A DNA stretch of 64,000 bases from Streptomyces sp. NBC_01571. GTDB taxonomy: Bacteria > Actinomycetota > Actinomycetes > Streptomycetales > Streptomycetaceae. Where the stretch lies: the NCBI RefSeq assembly GCF_026339875.1, contig NZ_JAPEPZ010000001.1, forward strand, positions 2,914,001 through 2,978,000, given 5' to 3'. This document shows positions 52,316 through 60,128 of this stretch, in pieces. Positions within the stretch are counted from its first letter, which is position 1, and every line of letters begins with the position of its first letter. Position numbers and translations under genes: made by a program. Under the pieces are notes generated by a model. The model did not search any database and was not told where the DNA came from. It saw only the letters and a list, made by a program, of their open reading frames with translations.

Positions 52316-52445
52316 TTGCAACGCATCAAGCGATCCCTGTTGCATTAGCTTTAAACTCATTGCAACGAAATCTCACCATCTACCTGCAACGTTCGCTCTT
52401 CTACGCAACGAACCTGTTGTCAGACCATTGAACGCAACGTAGCGT
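52316..52445. promoter_or_regulatory. GCAACG repeat array and promoter between GbsR-type regulator and DUF4097 gene
   Basis: GCAACG occurs at 52318, 52362, 52386, 52405 and 52434, usually with TT or T before it, plus an inverted gttgca near 52339. Spacings are 44, 24, 19 and 29 bp. TTGTCA (52417-52422) and TAGCGT (52440-52445), 17 bp apart, form a good promoter for the DUF4097 gene, and the last GCAACG lies in its spacer. The array is a strong candidate operator for the two-HTH regulator. Confidence 0.6.
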
Positions 52446-52506
52446 TTCCAACAACAGAAACGACGACGGGCGACAGGAGTCCGCGTCGCAGAAGAAGGAG
52501 AGCACG

Positions 52507-53178
52507 ATGCAGAAGTACGACACCCCCGCCCCCGTCTCGGCCGTCCTCGACATCCCCGCGGGCCGCGTCCGGTTCGTCGCCGCCGACCGGACCGACACCA
52601 CGGTCGAGATCCTGCCCGCGGACGCCTCCAAGAGCCGCGACGTCGAGGCGGCGGAGCAGACCGAGGTCACCTACGGCGACGGCGTCCTGCGGATACGGAC
52701 CGCGGCGGCGAGGCACCGGGTCCTCGGCGCCTCCGGAGCCGTCGAGGTGACGGTCCGGCTGCCCGCCGGCTCCCGCGTCGACGCGAAGGCGGCCGACGCC
52801 GGACTCCGGTGCGTCGGACGGCTCGGCGACGTCGCCTTCGAGGGCGGCCGGGCCACGGTCGAGCTCGACGAGGCCGAGAGCACCCGCCTCACCCTCCTCG
52901 CCGGCGACATCTCGGTCGGCCGCCTGGCCGGCCCCGCTGAGATGAGCACCCGGAAGGGCGACATCCACATCACCGAGGCCGTACGCGGCACGGTCGCGCT
53001 GCGCACCGAGCACGGCGAGATCTCGGTCGGCGCCGCCCACGGGGTCTCCGCGTCCCTGGACGCCGGCACCGGCTACGGCCGGATCCACAACGCGCTCAAG
53101 AACACCGGCGGCGCCGGAGCCGGCCTGAGCATCCGGGCGACCACCACCTACGGCGACATCAGCGCCCGCGCCCTGTGA
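52507..53178 (+). CDS. DUF4097 family beta-repeat protein
   Basis: 223 residues with no signal peptide or membrane segment. The sequence is a succession of short beta strands (VRFVAADRTDTTVEILPAD, VEVTVRLPAGSRVDAKAADAGLRCVG, GDISVGRLAGPAEMSTRKGDIHITEAVRGTVALRTEHGEISVG) typical of the DUF4097 right-handed beta-helix/adhesin-like fold. Streptomyces carries many of these, commonly next to MarR- or GbsR-type regulators. The start ATG has aggagagc six bases upstream. A hairpin terminator follows 17 bp after its stop. Function unknown. Confidence 0.82.
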   Translation: MQKYDTPAPVSAVLDIPAGRVRFVAADRTDTTVEILPADASKSRDVEAAEQTEVTYGDGVLRIRTAAARHRVLGASGAVEVTVRLPAGSRVDAKAADAGLRCVGRLGDVAFEGGRATVELDEAESTRLTLLAGDISVGRLAGPAEMSTRKGDIHITEAVRGTVALRTEHGEISVGAAHGVSASLDAGTGYGRIHNALKNTGGAGAGLSIRATTTYGDISARAL

Positions 53179-53195
53179 GACGGAGAGCACCCCTC

Positions 53196-53233
53196 GGGCG
53201 GTGCGCACCGACATCCGTCGGTGCGCACCGCCC
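53196..53233 (+). terminator. Terminator after the DUF4097 gene
   Basis: Perfect 17-bp arms, gggcggtgcgcaccgac and gtcggtgcgcaccgccc, around an atcc loop, then ctttc. Very stable. Confidence 0.8.
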
Positions 53234-53589
53234 CTTTCGTGTGCGAGATCCGGGGGGACATCCACGGACTCGACACAACGTGCATTCACTCCGCTTATTC
53301 GGGTATTAATTCAGCGTAGGTTCCCATATTCTCCTGCCCGCTTTCTCTGTCGCTAAACGCAAAGATTTCGCGAACGCCAATCGACATGATTCGGGCAGAT
53401 CTCATGGCCATTACATCGCTGTGACACACTCCACAGGACGTCCGCTTCCTCCCCCAATATACGGACAGAACCGTACCTTTCGATGGCCGCCGGGCAGGTG
53501 CTTACGAGCACGGGATAACACACGACCGCTCCGCACGTAACCCCCCTCGACGATGCATTTTCAAATTTCCATCGGTAAATTCAATCCGC
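53234..53589 (+). promoter_or_regulatory. AT-rich leader and promoter region of ectABCD
   Basis: 356 bp without a gene, clearly less GC-rich than the surroundings (for example attcgggtattaattcagcg and aaattcaatccgc). TAAATT at 53576-53581 is 8 bp before the ectA ATG, so the main transcript may be almost leaderless. A gtgct-tacg-agcac inverted repeat lies at about 53500. No known riboswitch or osmoregulator site recognised. Confidence 0.5.
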
Positions 53590-54147
53590 ATGACCGCCGC
53601 ACAGACAGACCTGCCAGCGGAATTCCTGGAAATGCCAGAGGGCCTTCGGATCGACCGTCCGGAGGTGGCCGACGGGGCCGCCCTCTGGCGTATCGCCAAG
53701 GACTCCGGAACCCTCGACCTGAACTCCTCGTACAGCTATCTGCTGTGGTGCCGTGACTTCGCCGGCACCTCGGTGGTCGCCCGCGACACGGCGGACCCCG
53801 ACGGGCTCCCCGTCGGTTTCGTCACCGGGTACGCCCGGCCCGAGCGCCCGGACACCCTGCTCGTCTGGCAGGTCGCCGTCGACGCCTCGCACCGCGGACG
53901 GGGACTGGCCGCGGCCCTGCTCGACGGGCTGACCGCGCGGGTCGCCCGGGAGCGGACGATCAGCGGGGTCGAGACCACCATCACTCCCGGCAACATCGCC
54001 TCCGAACGCCTCTTCACCTCGTACGCCGCCCGCCACGGCGCGAGTGTCGAGCGCGAGGTGCTGTTCGGGTCGGGGCACTTCCCGAACAGCCCGGACGGGC
54101 CCCACGACCCCGAAGTCCTGTACCGCATCGGTCCCCTCTCCCTCTGA
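53590..54147 (+). CDS. ectA: L-2,4-diaminobutyrate acetyltransferase EctA
   Basis: 185-residue GNAT enzyme that acetylates L-2,4-diaminobutyrate at the gamma-amino group, second step of ectoine synthesis. Diagnostic segments are GTLDLNSSYSYLLWCRDFAGTSVVAR near 40-65, VWQVAVDASHRGRGLAAALLDGL (acetyl-CoA P-loop) near 91-113, and TTITPGNIASERLF. It is the first of four ect genes, 29 bp before ectB. A TAAATT -10-like hexamer just upstream suggests a short or absent 5' leader. Confidence 0.95.
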   Translation: MTAAQTDLPAEFLEMPEGLRIDRPEVADGAALWRIAKDSGTLDLNSSYSYLLWCRDFAGTSVVARDTADPDGLPVGFVTGYARPERPDTLLVWQVAVDASHRGRGLAAALLDGLTARVARERTISGVETTITPGNIASERLFTSYAARHGASVEREVLFGSGHFPNSPDGPHDPEVLYRIGPLSL

Positions 54148-54176
54148 CCCCCCACGCACCGAGGAGCGATTCCGCC

Positions 54177-55448
54177 GTGACCATCACCCCGCCCGACCTG
54201 AGCGTCTTCGAGACCCTGGAGTCGGAGGTGCGCAGCTACTGCCGCAGCTGGCCCACCGTCTTCGACCGGGCGCAGGGCAGCCGGATGTACGACGAGGACG
54301 GCCACGCGTACCTCGACTTCTTCGCCGGCGCCGGTTCCCTCAACTACGGGCACAACAACCCGGTACTCAAACGCGCGCTGATCGACTACCTGGAACGCGA
54401 CGGCGTCACCCACGGTCTCGACATGTCGACGACCGCCAAACGCGCGTTCCTCGAGACCTTCCAGAACCTCGTGCTGCGACCGCGTGACCTGCCGTACAAG
54501 GTGATGTTCCCGGGCCCCACCGGCACCAACGCCGTGGAGTCCGCGCTGAAGCTGGCGCGGAAGGTGAAGGGGCGCGAGGCGATCGTGTCCTTCACCAACG
54601 CCTTCCACGGGATGTCGCTCGGGTCGCTCGCCGTCACCGGCAACGCCTTCAAGCGCGCCGGAGCCGGAGTGCCGCTCGTGCACGGCACCCCGATGCCGTT
54701 CGACAACTACTTCGACGGCCAGGTGCCGGACTTCCTCTGGTTCGAACGTCTGCTGGAGGACCAGGGGTCCGGCCTCAACCGGCCCGCCGCGGTCATCGTG
54801 GAGACCGTCCAGGGTGAGGGCGGCATCAACGTCGCCCGGCCCGAGTGGCTGCGCGCCCTCGCCGACCTGTGCCGCCGGCGGGACATGCTGCTGATCGTCG
54901 ACGACATCCAGATGGGCTGCGGGCGGACGGGAGCGTTCTTCTCCTTCGAGGAGGCGGGGATCGTGCCCGACATCGTGACCGTGTCCAAGTCCATCAGCGG
55001 CTACGGACTGCCCATGTCGCTGTGCCTGTTCAAGCCCGAGCTGGACGTCTGGGAGCCCGGCGAGCACAACGGCACCTTCCGCGGCAACAACCCCGCTTTC
55101 GTCACGGCGGCCGCGACCCTGGAGACGTACTGGTCGGACGGCTCCGCCATGGAGAAGCAGACCCGCACCCGCGGCGAGCAGATCGAGCAGGGCCTGATCT
55201 CCATCACCGAGGAGAACCTCGCCGACGTCCGGGAGTACCGGGGGCGCGGGCTCGTCTGGGGGCTGGAGTTCCACGAGAAGGAGCGCGCGGGGCGCGTCGC
55301 GCAGCGCGCCTTCGAACTCGGGCTGCTCATCGAGACCTCGGGGCCGGAGAGCGAGGTCGTGAAACTCCTCCCGGCGCTCACCATCACCCCCGACGAACTC
55401 GACGAAGGCCTGCGCACCCTCGCCCGCGCCGTGCGCGAGACCCTCTGA
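54177..55448 (+). CDS. ectB: Diaminobutyrate-2-oxoglutarate transaminase EctB
   Basis: 423-residue class III aminotransferase converting L-aspartate-4-semialdehyde and glutamate to L-2,4-diaminobutyrate. EctB features: [32 protein letters not shown] near the N-terminus, [27 protein letters not shown] aspartate in [18 protein letters not shown] and the Schiff-base Lys in [17 protein letters not shown] start with a gaggag site. Spacing to ectC is 52 bp. Confidence 0.96.
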   Translation: MTITPPDLSVFETLESEVRSYCRSWPTVFDRAQGSRMYDEDGHAYLDFFAGAGSLNYGHNNPVLKRALIDYLERDGVTHGLDMSTTAKRAFLETFQNLVLRPRDLPYKVMFPGPTGTNAVESALKLARKVKGREAIVSFTNAFHGMSLGSLAVTGNAFKRAGAGVPLVHGTPMPFDNYFDGQVPDFLWFERLLEDQGSGLNRPAAVIVETVQGEGGINVARPEWLRALADLCRRRDMLLIVDDIQMGCGRTGAFFSFEEAGIVPDIVTVSKSISGYGLPMSLCLFKPELDVWEPGEHNGTFRGNNPAFVTAAATLETYWSDGSAMEKQTRTRGEQIEQGLISITEENLADVREYRGRGLVWGLEFHEKERAGRVAQRAFELGLLIETSGPESEVVKLLPALTITPDELDEGLRTLARAVRETL

Positions 55449-55500
55449 GACCCACCCCGAACCCCGCACCCGAGCCACGAGAGAGAGGCATCGCAGCATC

Positions 55501-55899
55501 GTGATAGTCCGTTCGTTCAAGGACATCGAAGGCACCGACCGGCACGTGAAGTCGGCCTCGGGCACCTGGGAGAGCAAGCGCGTCGTCCTCGCCAAGGAGA
55601 AGGTCGGCTTCTCCGTGCACGAGACGATCCTGTACGCGGGCACGGAGACGTCGATGTGGTACGCGAACCACATCGAGGCCGTCGTGTGCGTCGAGGGCGA
55701 GGCCGAACTCACCGACGACGAGACCGGGTTCACGTACACGATCACACCCGGCACCACGTACCTCCTCGACGGACACGAGAGGCACACGATGCGGATCAAG
55801 GAGGACTTCCGCTGCATCTGTGTCTTCAACCCGCCCGTCACCGGGCGCGAGGACCACGACGAGAACGGCGTCTACCCGCTGCTCACCGAGGAGGTGTGA
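55501..55899 (+). CDS. ectC: Ectoine synthase EctC
   Basis: 132-residue cupin that cyclises N-gamma-acetyl-diaminobutyrate to ectoine. Conserved parts are [41 protein letters not shown], then [24 protein letters not shown] and [40 protein letters not shown]. The predicted iron ligands (Glu in HIEAV, Tyr in TTYLLDGHE, His in DGHERH) are present. GTG start; a gagagagag site precedes it. Seven bases separate its stop from ectD. Confidence 0.96.
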   Translation: MIVRSFKDIEGTDRHVKSASGTWESKRVVLAKEKVGFSVHETILYAGTETSMWYANHIEAVVCVEGEAELTDDETGFTYTITPGTTYLLDGHERHTMRIKEDFRCICVFNPPVTGREDHDENGVYPLLTEEV

Positions 55900-55906
55900 C
55901 CCGCCG

Positions 55907-56794
55907 ATGACCACCCTCACCGATCTCTACCCCAGCCGCGGCGCCACCGAGGTGTCCGTACCCCGCCAGGACCCGGTCGTGTGGAGCGCGCCGGGCGAAC
56001 CCGGCCCGATCACCCCCTCCGAACTGCACACGTACGAGCGTGACGGCTTCCTCCCCGTGGAGGAGCTCCTCAGCGAGGACGAGGTCGCCGTGTACCGGCA
56101 GGAGTTGGAGCGGATCGTCACCGATCCCGCGATCCGGGCGGACGAGCGCTCGATCGTCGAGCCGAAGTCGCTCGAGATCCGGTCCGTCTTCGAGGTGCAC
56201 CGGATCAGTGAGATCTTCGCCCGTCTCGTCCGCGACGAGCGCGTGGTCGGGCCGGCCCGGCAGATCCTCGGCTCGGACGTCTACGTCCACCAGTCGCGGA
56301 TCAACGTCAAGCCGGGTTTCGGGGCCAGCGGGTTCTACTGGCACTCGGACTTCGAGACCTGGCACGCCGAGGACGGGCTGCCGAACATGCGGACCGTGTC
56401 CGTGTCGATCGCGCTGACCGAGAACTACGACACCAACGGCGGCCTCATGATCATGCCGGGGTCGCACCGGACGTTCCTCGGCTGTGCGGGGTCCACCCCG
56501 GAGGACAACTACAAGCAGTCGCTGCAGATGCAGGACGCCGGCACGCCGTCCGACGAGGCGCTCACCGACTTCGCCACCCGGCACGGCATCAAGCTCTTCA
56601 CGGGCCGGGCCGGTTCGGCGACCTGGTTCGACTGCAACTGCATGCACGGCTCGGGCGACAACATCACCCCGTTCCCGCGCAGCAACGTCTTCATCGTGTT
56701 CAACAGCGTGGAGAACGCGGCGGTGGAACCCTTCGCGGCGCCGGTGCGCAGGCCCGACTTCATCGGGTCCCGCGACTTCACCCCGGTGCGCTGA
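55907..56794 (+). CDS. ectD: Ectoine hydroxylase EctD
   Basis: 295-residue Fe(II)/2-oxoglutarate dioxygenase that makes 5-hydroxyectoine. The facial triad is visible as H146 and D148 (FYWHSDFETWHAEDG) and H247 (CNCMHGSGDN). The EctD consensus FYWHSDFETWHAEDG-MP(x)MR is intact. ATG with a short spacing after ectC; last gene of the operon, followed by a strong terminator shared with the convergent aminotransferase gene. Confidence 0.96.
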   Translation: MTTLTDLYPSRGATEVSVPRQDPVVWSAPGEPGPITPSELHTYERDGFLPVEELLSEDEVAVYRQELERIVTDPAIRADERSIVEPKSLEIRSVFEVHRISEIFARLVRDERVVGPARQILGSDVYVHQSRINVKPGFGASGFYWHSDFETWHAEDGLPNMRTVSVSIALTENYDTNGGLMIMPGSHRTFLGCAGSTPEDNYKQSLQMQDAGTPSDEALTDFATRHGIKLFTGRAGSATWFDCNCMHGSGDNITPFPRSNVFIVFNSVENAAVEPFAAPVRRPDFIGSRDFTPVR

Positions 56795-56810
56795 CCCCGG
56801 ACCGCGCCGG

Positions 56811-56848
56811 GACGCCCCGGACCGCCGACAGTGGCGGCCCGGGGCGTC
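56811..56848. terminator. Bidirectional terminator between ectD and the class V aminotransferase
   Basis: 16-bp arms gacgccccggaccgcc and ggcggcccggggcgtc pair with one mismatch around a gacagt loop. It lies in the 84-bp gap between two convergent genes. Confidence 0.75.
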
Positions 56849-56878
56849 GCGCTCTCCCGTGCCGGGAGTCGCCGGGTT

Positions 56879-57928
56879 TCAGGGGCGCAGGGCGTCCAGC
56901 AGCCGGTCGACGTCGGCGGACGTGTTGTACAGATGGAAGGCGGCGCGCAGGTTGCCCGCCCGGTCGGAGACCTCGACTCCGGCCTCGCTCAACTCCGGCT
57001 GCAGGCGGCCCAGTCCCGGTACGGAGACGATCGGCGAGCCGGGCGCGGGCACCGGTTCGTGACCGAGTTCCCGCAGCCCGGCGCGGAACCGGTCGGCGAG
57101 GCCGAGGTCGTGGGTGCGTACGCGCTCCACGCCCAGCTTCTCGAGGAGCTCCAGCGAATGCCGGGCGCCCGCGTACGAGAAGAGGCTGGGGCTCTCGTCG
57201 AACCGCCGTGCCGAGTGGGCGAGTTCCTCGACCGGGCCGTAGCAGCTGTCCCAGGGCGCCTGCCCCGCGACCCAGCCTGCGAACAGCGGTGTGAGCCCGC
57301 CGAAGTCCTCCGGGACGACCAGGAAGGCCACTCCGCGGGGACAGACGAGCCACTTGAAGGCGACGGAGGAGACGTAGTCGTAGGCGTCCGCCGTCAGCGG
57401 CAGCCAGCCGGCGGCCTGCGACGCGTCGACGTACGTCCGCGCGCCATGGGTCCGCGCGGCCTCGCGGATCGCGGGCAGGTCGGCGACCCGGCCGTCCGCG
57501 GACTGCGCGGCGCTGACCGCGACGAGTGCGGTGCCGGGGCGTACGGATTCGGCGAGCCGCTCCAGCGGTACGGCGCGCACCTTGAGGTCGCCGCGGGCGT
57601 GGAAGGGGTTCACCACGGAGCTGAAGTCGGCCTCGGCGGTGAGCACTTCGGCGCCGGGCGGCAGCGCGGCGGCGATCAGCCCGCTGTAGACGGCGACCGA
57701 GGCCCCGGCCGCCACCCGGGCCGCCGGGACTCCGGCCAGCCGCGCGAAGGAGGCACGGGCGGCCTCGACGTCCGCGAACATGTCGGCGGGGCGTCCGGCC
57801 GCCACGGACGCGACGGCGGTGCGCATGGCGTCCACCGCGCGGACCGGCAGCAGTCCGGTGCTCGCGGTGTTCAGATAGGTGTTCTTCGGGGCGAACTCGG
57901 CGCGTACGAGGCTCTCGAAGGTCTCCAT
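56879..57928 (-). CDS. Class V aminotransferase-fold PLP enzyme (cysteine desulfurase-like)
   Basis: 349 residues from the ATG at 57928. PLP fold-type I: NTYLNTASTGLLPVRAVDAM near 16-35, DASQAAGWLPL (D168) and Schiff-base K192 in VSSVAFKWLVCPRGVAFLVV. The SSVAFKWL pattern and the N-terminal STG loop fit the isopenicillin-epimerase/kynureninase-like branch of class V. No strict cysteine desulfurase Cys is seen. It converges on ectD and is preceded by a DsbA-like gene on the same strand, 97 bp away. Substrate unknown. Confidence 0.82.
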   Translation of the reverse strand: METFESLVRAEFAPKNTYLNTASTGLLPVRAVDAMRTAVASVAAGRPADMFADVEAARASFARLAGVPAARVAAGASVAVYSGLIAAALPPGAEVLTAEADFSSVVNPFHARGDLKVRAVPLERLAESVRPGTALVAVSAAQSADGRVADLPAIREAARTHGARTYVDASQAAGWLPLTADAYDYVSSVAFKWLVCPRGVAFLVVPEDFGGLTPLFAGWVAGQAPWDSCYGPVEELAHSARRFDESPSLFSYAGARHSLELLEKLGVERVRTHDLGLADRFRAGLRELGHEPVPAPGSPIVSVPGLGRLQPELSEAGVEVSDRAGNLRAAFHLYNTSADVDRLLDALRP

Positions 57929-58025
57929 GGGACCTACTCTGCGGCCCCGGGCACCCCCCGTCCATTGCGGACTTTTACCCGGTTCCCCTAAAGAACGCTT
58001 ATGCAAGCGCCCCGACCAGGGATTT

Positions 58026-58745
58026 TCACCGCTGGGGCACGGCGCATCCGTCCGGGCCGCAGACCTCCGCGTCGGTGGAACCCTGCTGGATCAGCCGCAG
58101 CGGCGGGCGCTCTCCCCAGGCCTGGGTCAGCGCCTGGGTGAACACCTCGGCGGGCTGGGCGCCGGAGACTCCGTACTTGCGGTCCAGGACGAAGAACGGC
58201 ACTCCGTTCGCGCCCAGCTCGGCCGCCTCGCGCTCGTCGGCGCGCACGTCGTCGGCGTACGCCTTCGGGTCGGCGAGGACCGTGCGGGCCGCGTCCGCGT
58301 CGAGTCCGGCCGCGACGGCCAGCTCCACGAGCCGCTCGTCGTCGCCGAAGACGGTCCGCTCCTCGGCGAAGTTCGCCCGGTACAACAGGCCGATCAGCTC
58401 GTCCTGACGGCCCTGCTCCTTGGCGAAGTGCAGGAGACGGTGCATGTCGAAGGTGTTGCCGTGGTCGCGGTCCCGGGTGCGGTAGGCGAGGCCCTCGGCG
58501 GCGGCCTGCGTGCCCAGGTTCTCCTCGCCGGCCTGTGCCTGCGCCTCGCTCATGCCGTACTTCTTGGTGAGCATCGCGAGGACGGGCTGGACGTCACCCT
58601 TGGCGCGGCCCGGGTCGAGTTCGAAGGAGCGGTGCACCACTTCGACCTCGTCGCGGTGCGGGAAGGCGTCGAGCGCCTTCTCGAAGCGCGCCTTTCCCAC
58701 GTAGCACCAGGGGCAGGCGATGTCGGTCCAGATCTCGACGCGCAT
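58026..58745 (-). CDS. DsbA family oxidoreductase (FrnE-like)
   Basis: 239-residue thioredoxin-fold protein with the active-site CPWC at 11-14 (WTDIACPWCYVGK) and the helical insert and cis-Pro region GVPFFVLDRKYGVSGAQP. It lacks a signal peptide, so it is cytosolic, as for FrnE-type disulphide isomerases. A C-terminal CGPDGC pair provides a second redox or metal site. It may protect against oxidative stress, as FrnE does in Deinococcus (family knowledge). ATG with gagagagccgag upstream. Confidence 0.9.
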   Translation of the reverse strand: MRVEIWTDIACPWCYVGKARFEKALDAFPHRDEVEVVHRSFELDPGRAKGDVQPVLAMLTKKYGMSEAQAQAGEENLGTQAAAEGLAYRTRDRDHGNTFDMHRLLHFAKEQGRQDELIGLLYRANFAEERTVFGDDERLVELAVAAGLDADAARTVLADPKAYADDVRADEREAAELGANGVPFFVLDRKYGVSGAQPAEVFTQALTQAWGERPPLRLIQQGSTDAEVCGPDGCAVPQR

Positions 58746-58832
58746 GTCTCGGCTCTCTCCAGGTCGTACGGGTAGGGGGGTAAGGCGGCACCCTCCACGG
58801 GTCCTCGTGCGGAAACGTTCAGGCGACCAGGT

Positions 58833-59339
58833 TCATTCCCCGGGGACGGTGTACCGCAGGAAGAGGTGGTGATCGCCCTCGGCCGGCGGGTTCTCCGGGT
58901 CCGGCACCCAGCCCTGGCGGGCGTAGAAGGCCTGCGCGCGTTCGTTGCCGACGTGCACGTCGAGCGTCGCCGTCCGCTTCCCGTCGGCCTGCCACTCCTC
59001 CACACAGGCCGCGTGCAGGGAGGTGCCGATGCCGTCCCGCCAGCGGTCGGGGGCGACGTGGAACTGGAAGAGCTTCACGGAGTCGGCGGGCGCGCCCTCG
59101 TCCGTACGGAAGGAGGCGATGCCCACGAGCCGGCCGTCGCGCACCGCGCACAGCACATGGGTGTCCGGGCGCTCGATGGCGCCCCGCCAGCGCGCCGGCC
59201 AGTCGGCTCCGTCGTCGGGCAGGCCGTCCGGGTAGTAGGTGGCACGGGCGCGGACATGCAGGTCGGCGATGGCGGCCGCCTCTCCGGCCAGCGCGGTCCT
59301 GATCACGAGGGAGCCGACGGTGCGGTGCGTTCTGATCAC
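58833..59339 (-). CDS. GNAT family N-acetyltransferase
   Basis: 168 residues. The acetyl-CoA-binding motif A is FQFHVAPDRWRDGIGTSLHAACVEEW, followed by LDVHVGNERAQAFYARQGWVPD. Substrate unknown. GTG start at 59339 is weak; a second GTG at residue 12 (VIRTALAGEAAAIADLH) would give the more usual GNAT N-terminus. It lies 87 bp upstream of the DsbA-like gene and 57 bp downstream of the DUF1349 gene, all on the minus strand. Confidence 0.85.
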   Translation of the reverse strand: MIRTHRTVGSLVIRTALAGEAAAIADLHVRARATYYPDGLPDDGADWPARWRGAIERPDTHVLCAVRDGRLVGIASFRTDEGAPADSVKLFQFHVAPDRWRDGIGTSLHAACVEEWQADGKRTATLDVHVGNERAQAFYARQGWVPDPENPPAEGDHHLFLRYTVPGE

Positions 59340-59396
59340 GTAGCGGAGGACGTGGCGGTGGGGGTTCCGGTTCCGGTCCGTCCGAACCGGCTGCGG

Positions 59397-60005
59397 TCAG
59401 CTGCCGTCCCTCAGGTCCTGGGGCCAGTGCGGGCGGAACTCGATGCCGTCGTACGTGACCACGCACCCCTCCCCCATCGGGGACTGCGTCATGAAGCCGA
59501 CCAGCGCGTCGGACGTCTCCTTCTCGTCGCCCAGCGTGAAGAGCCGGATGAACGTCCAGTTCGTTCCGTTGCGCGAGGCGTGGAAGGCGAAGGCGCGGCC
59601 GGTCCTGCTGATCCGCAGCCAGACTGAACTCCCCTCCACGGTGAAGGAGTTGGCGTCGTCGGAATGGCCCCGGGTGACCACGGTGCAGACGGTGGGCACG
59701 TCCGGGGAGTACTCCAGGCACAGCTTCGCCCAGGCCCGCTCCCCCACGTGGACGTAGAGCACGCCCGCGTCGAAGGAGGCACCGAAGCCGACCGTGACCC
59801 GGGCGATCAGCTGGAAGTCCCCCTCGGGGGCGCCGAGCAGCCGGGGCGCGTCCGAGGCGGGGTCCAGGGCCTCGCCGGTGGGCGGCACGAAACGGTCCTG
59901 GCGACCGCCGGCCCAGCCCGCGAGCACCCCGTCCTCGTAGGACCAGTGCCCGTCCGGGCCGTACGTGCGCAGCGAGAAGGGAAGTTCAGGAAGTTCCAGG
60001 TCCAT
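59397..60005 (-). CDS. DUF1349 family concanavalin-like protein
   Basis: 202 residues, all-beta, jelly-roll type. Characteristic segments: DGVLAGWAGGRQDRFVPPTG, GFGASFDAGVLYVHVGERAWAKLCLEYSPDVPTVCTVVTRGHSDDANS, FAFHASRNGTNWTFIRLF, VGFMTQSPMGEGCVVTYDGIEFRP. The family resembles carbohydrate-binding or glycosidase-like lectins and the yeast 'regulation of enolase protein 1'. No signal peptide. Function unknown. Confidence 0.85.
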   Translation of the reverse strand: MDLELPELPFSLRTYGPDGHWSYEDGVLAGWAGGRQDRFVPPTGEALDPASDAPRLLGAPEGDFQLIARVTVGFGASFDAGVLYVHVGERAWAKLCLEYSPDVPTVCTVVTRGHSDDANSFTVEGSSVWLRISRTGRAFAFHASRNGTNWTFIRLFTLGDEKETSDALVGFMTQSPMGEGCVVTYDGIEFRPHWPQDLRDGS

Positions 60006-60128
60006 CCGCCAAGTCTCCCAGGTCCACCACGGTGCGCTCGAACGGGGCGCGGGCGACCGCGTGGCCGGCCCGAGCCGGCCCGCGGCCCGCCGCCGGCCGC
60101 GGGCCCGAGGACGCTTCCCGCCGAGTTG

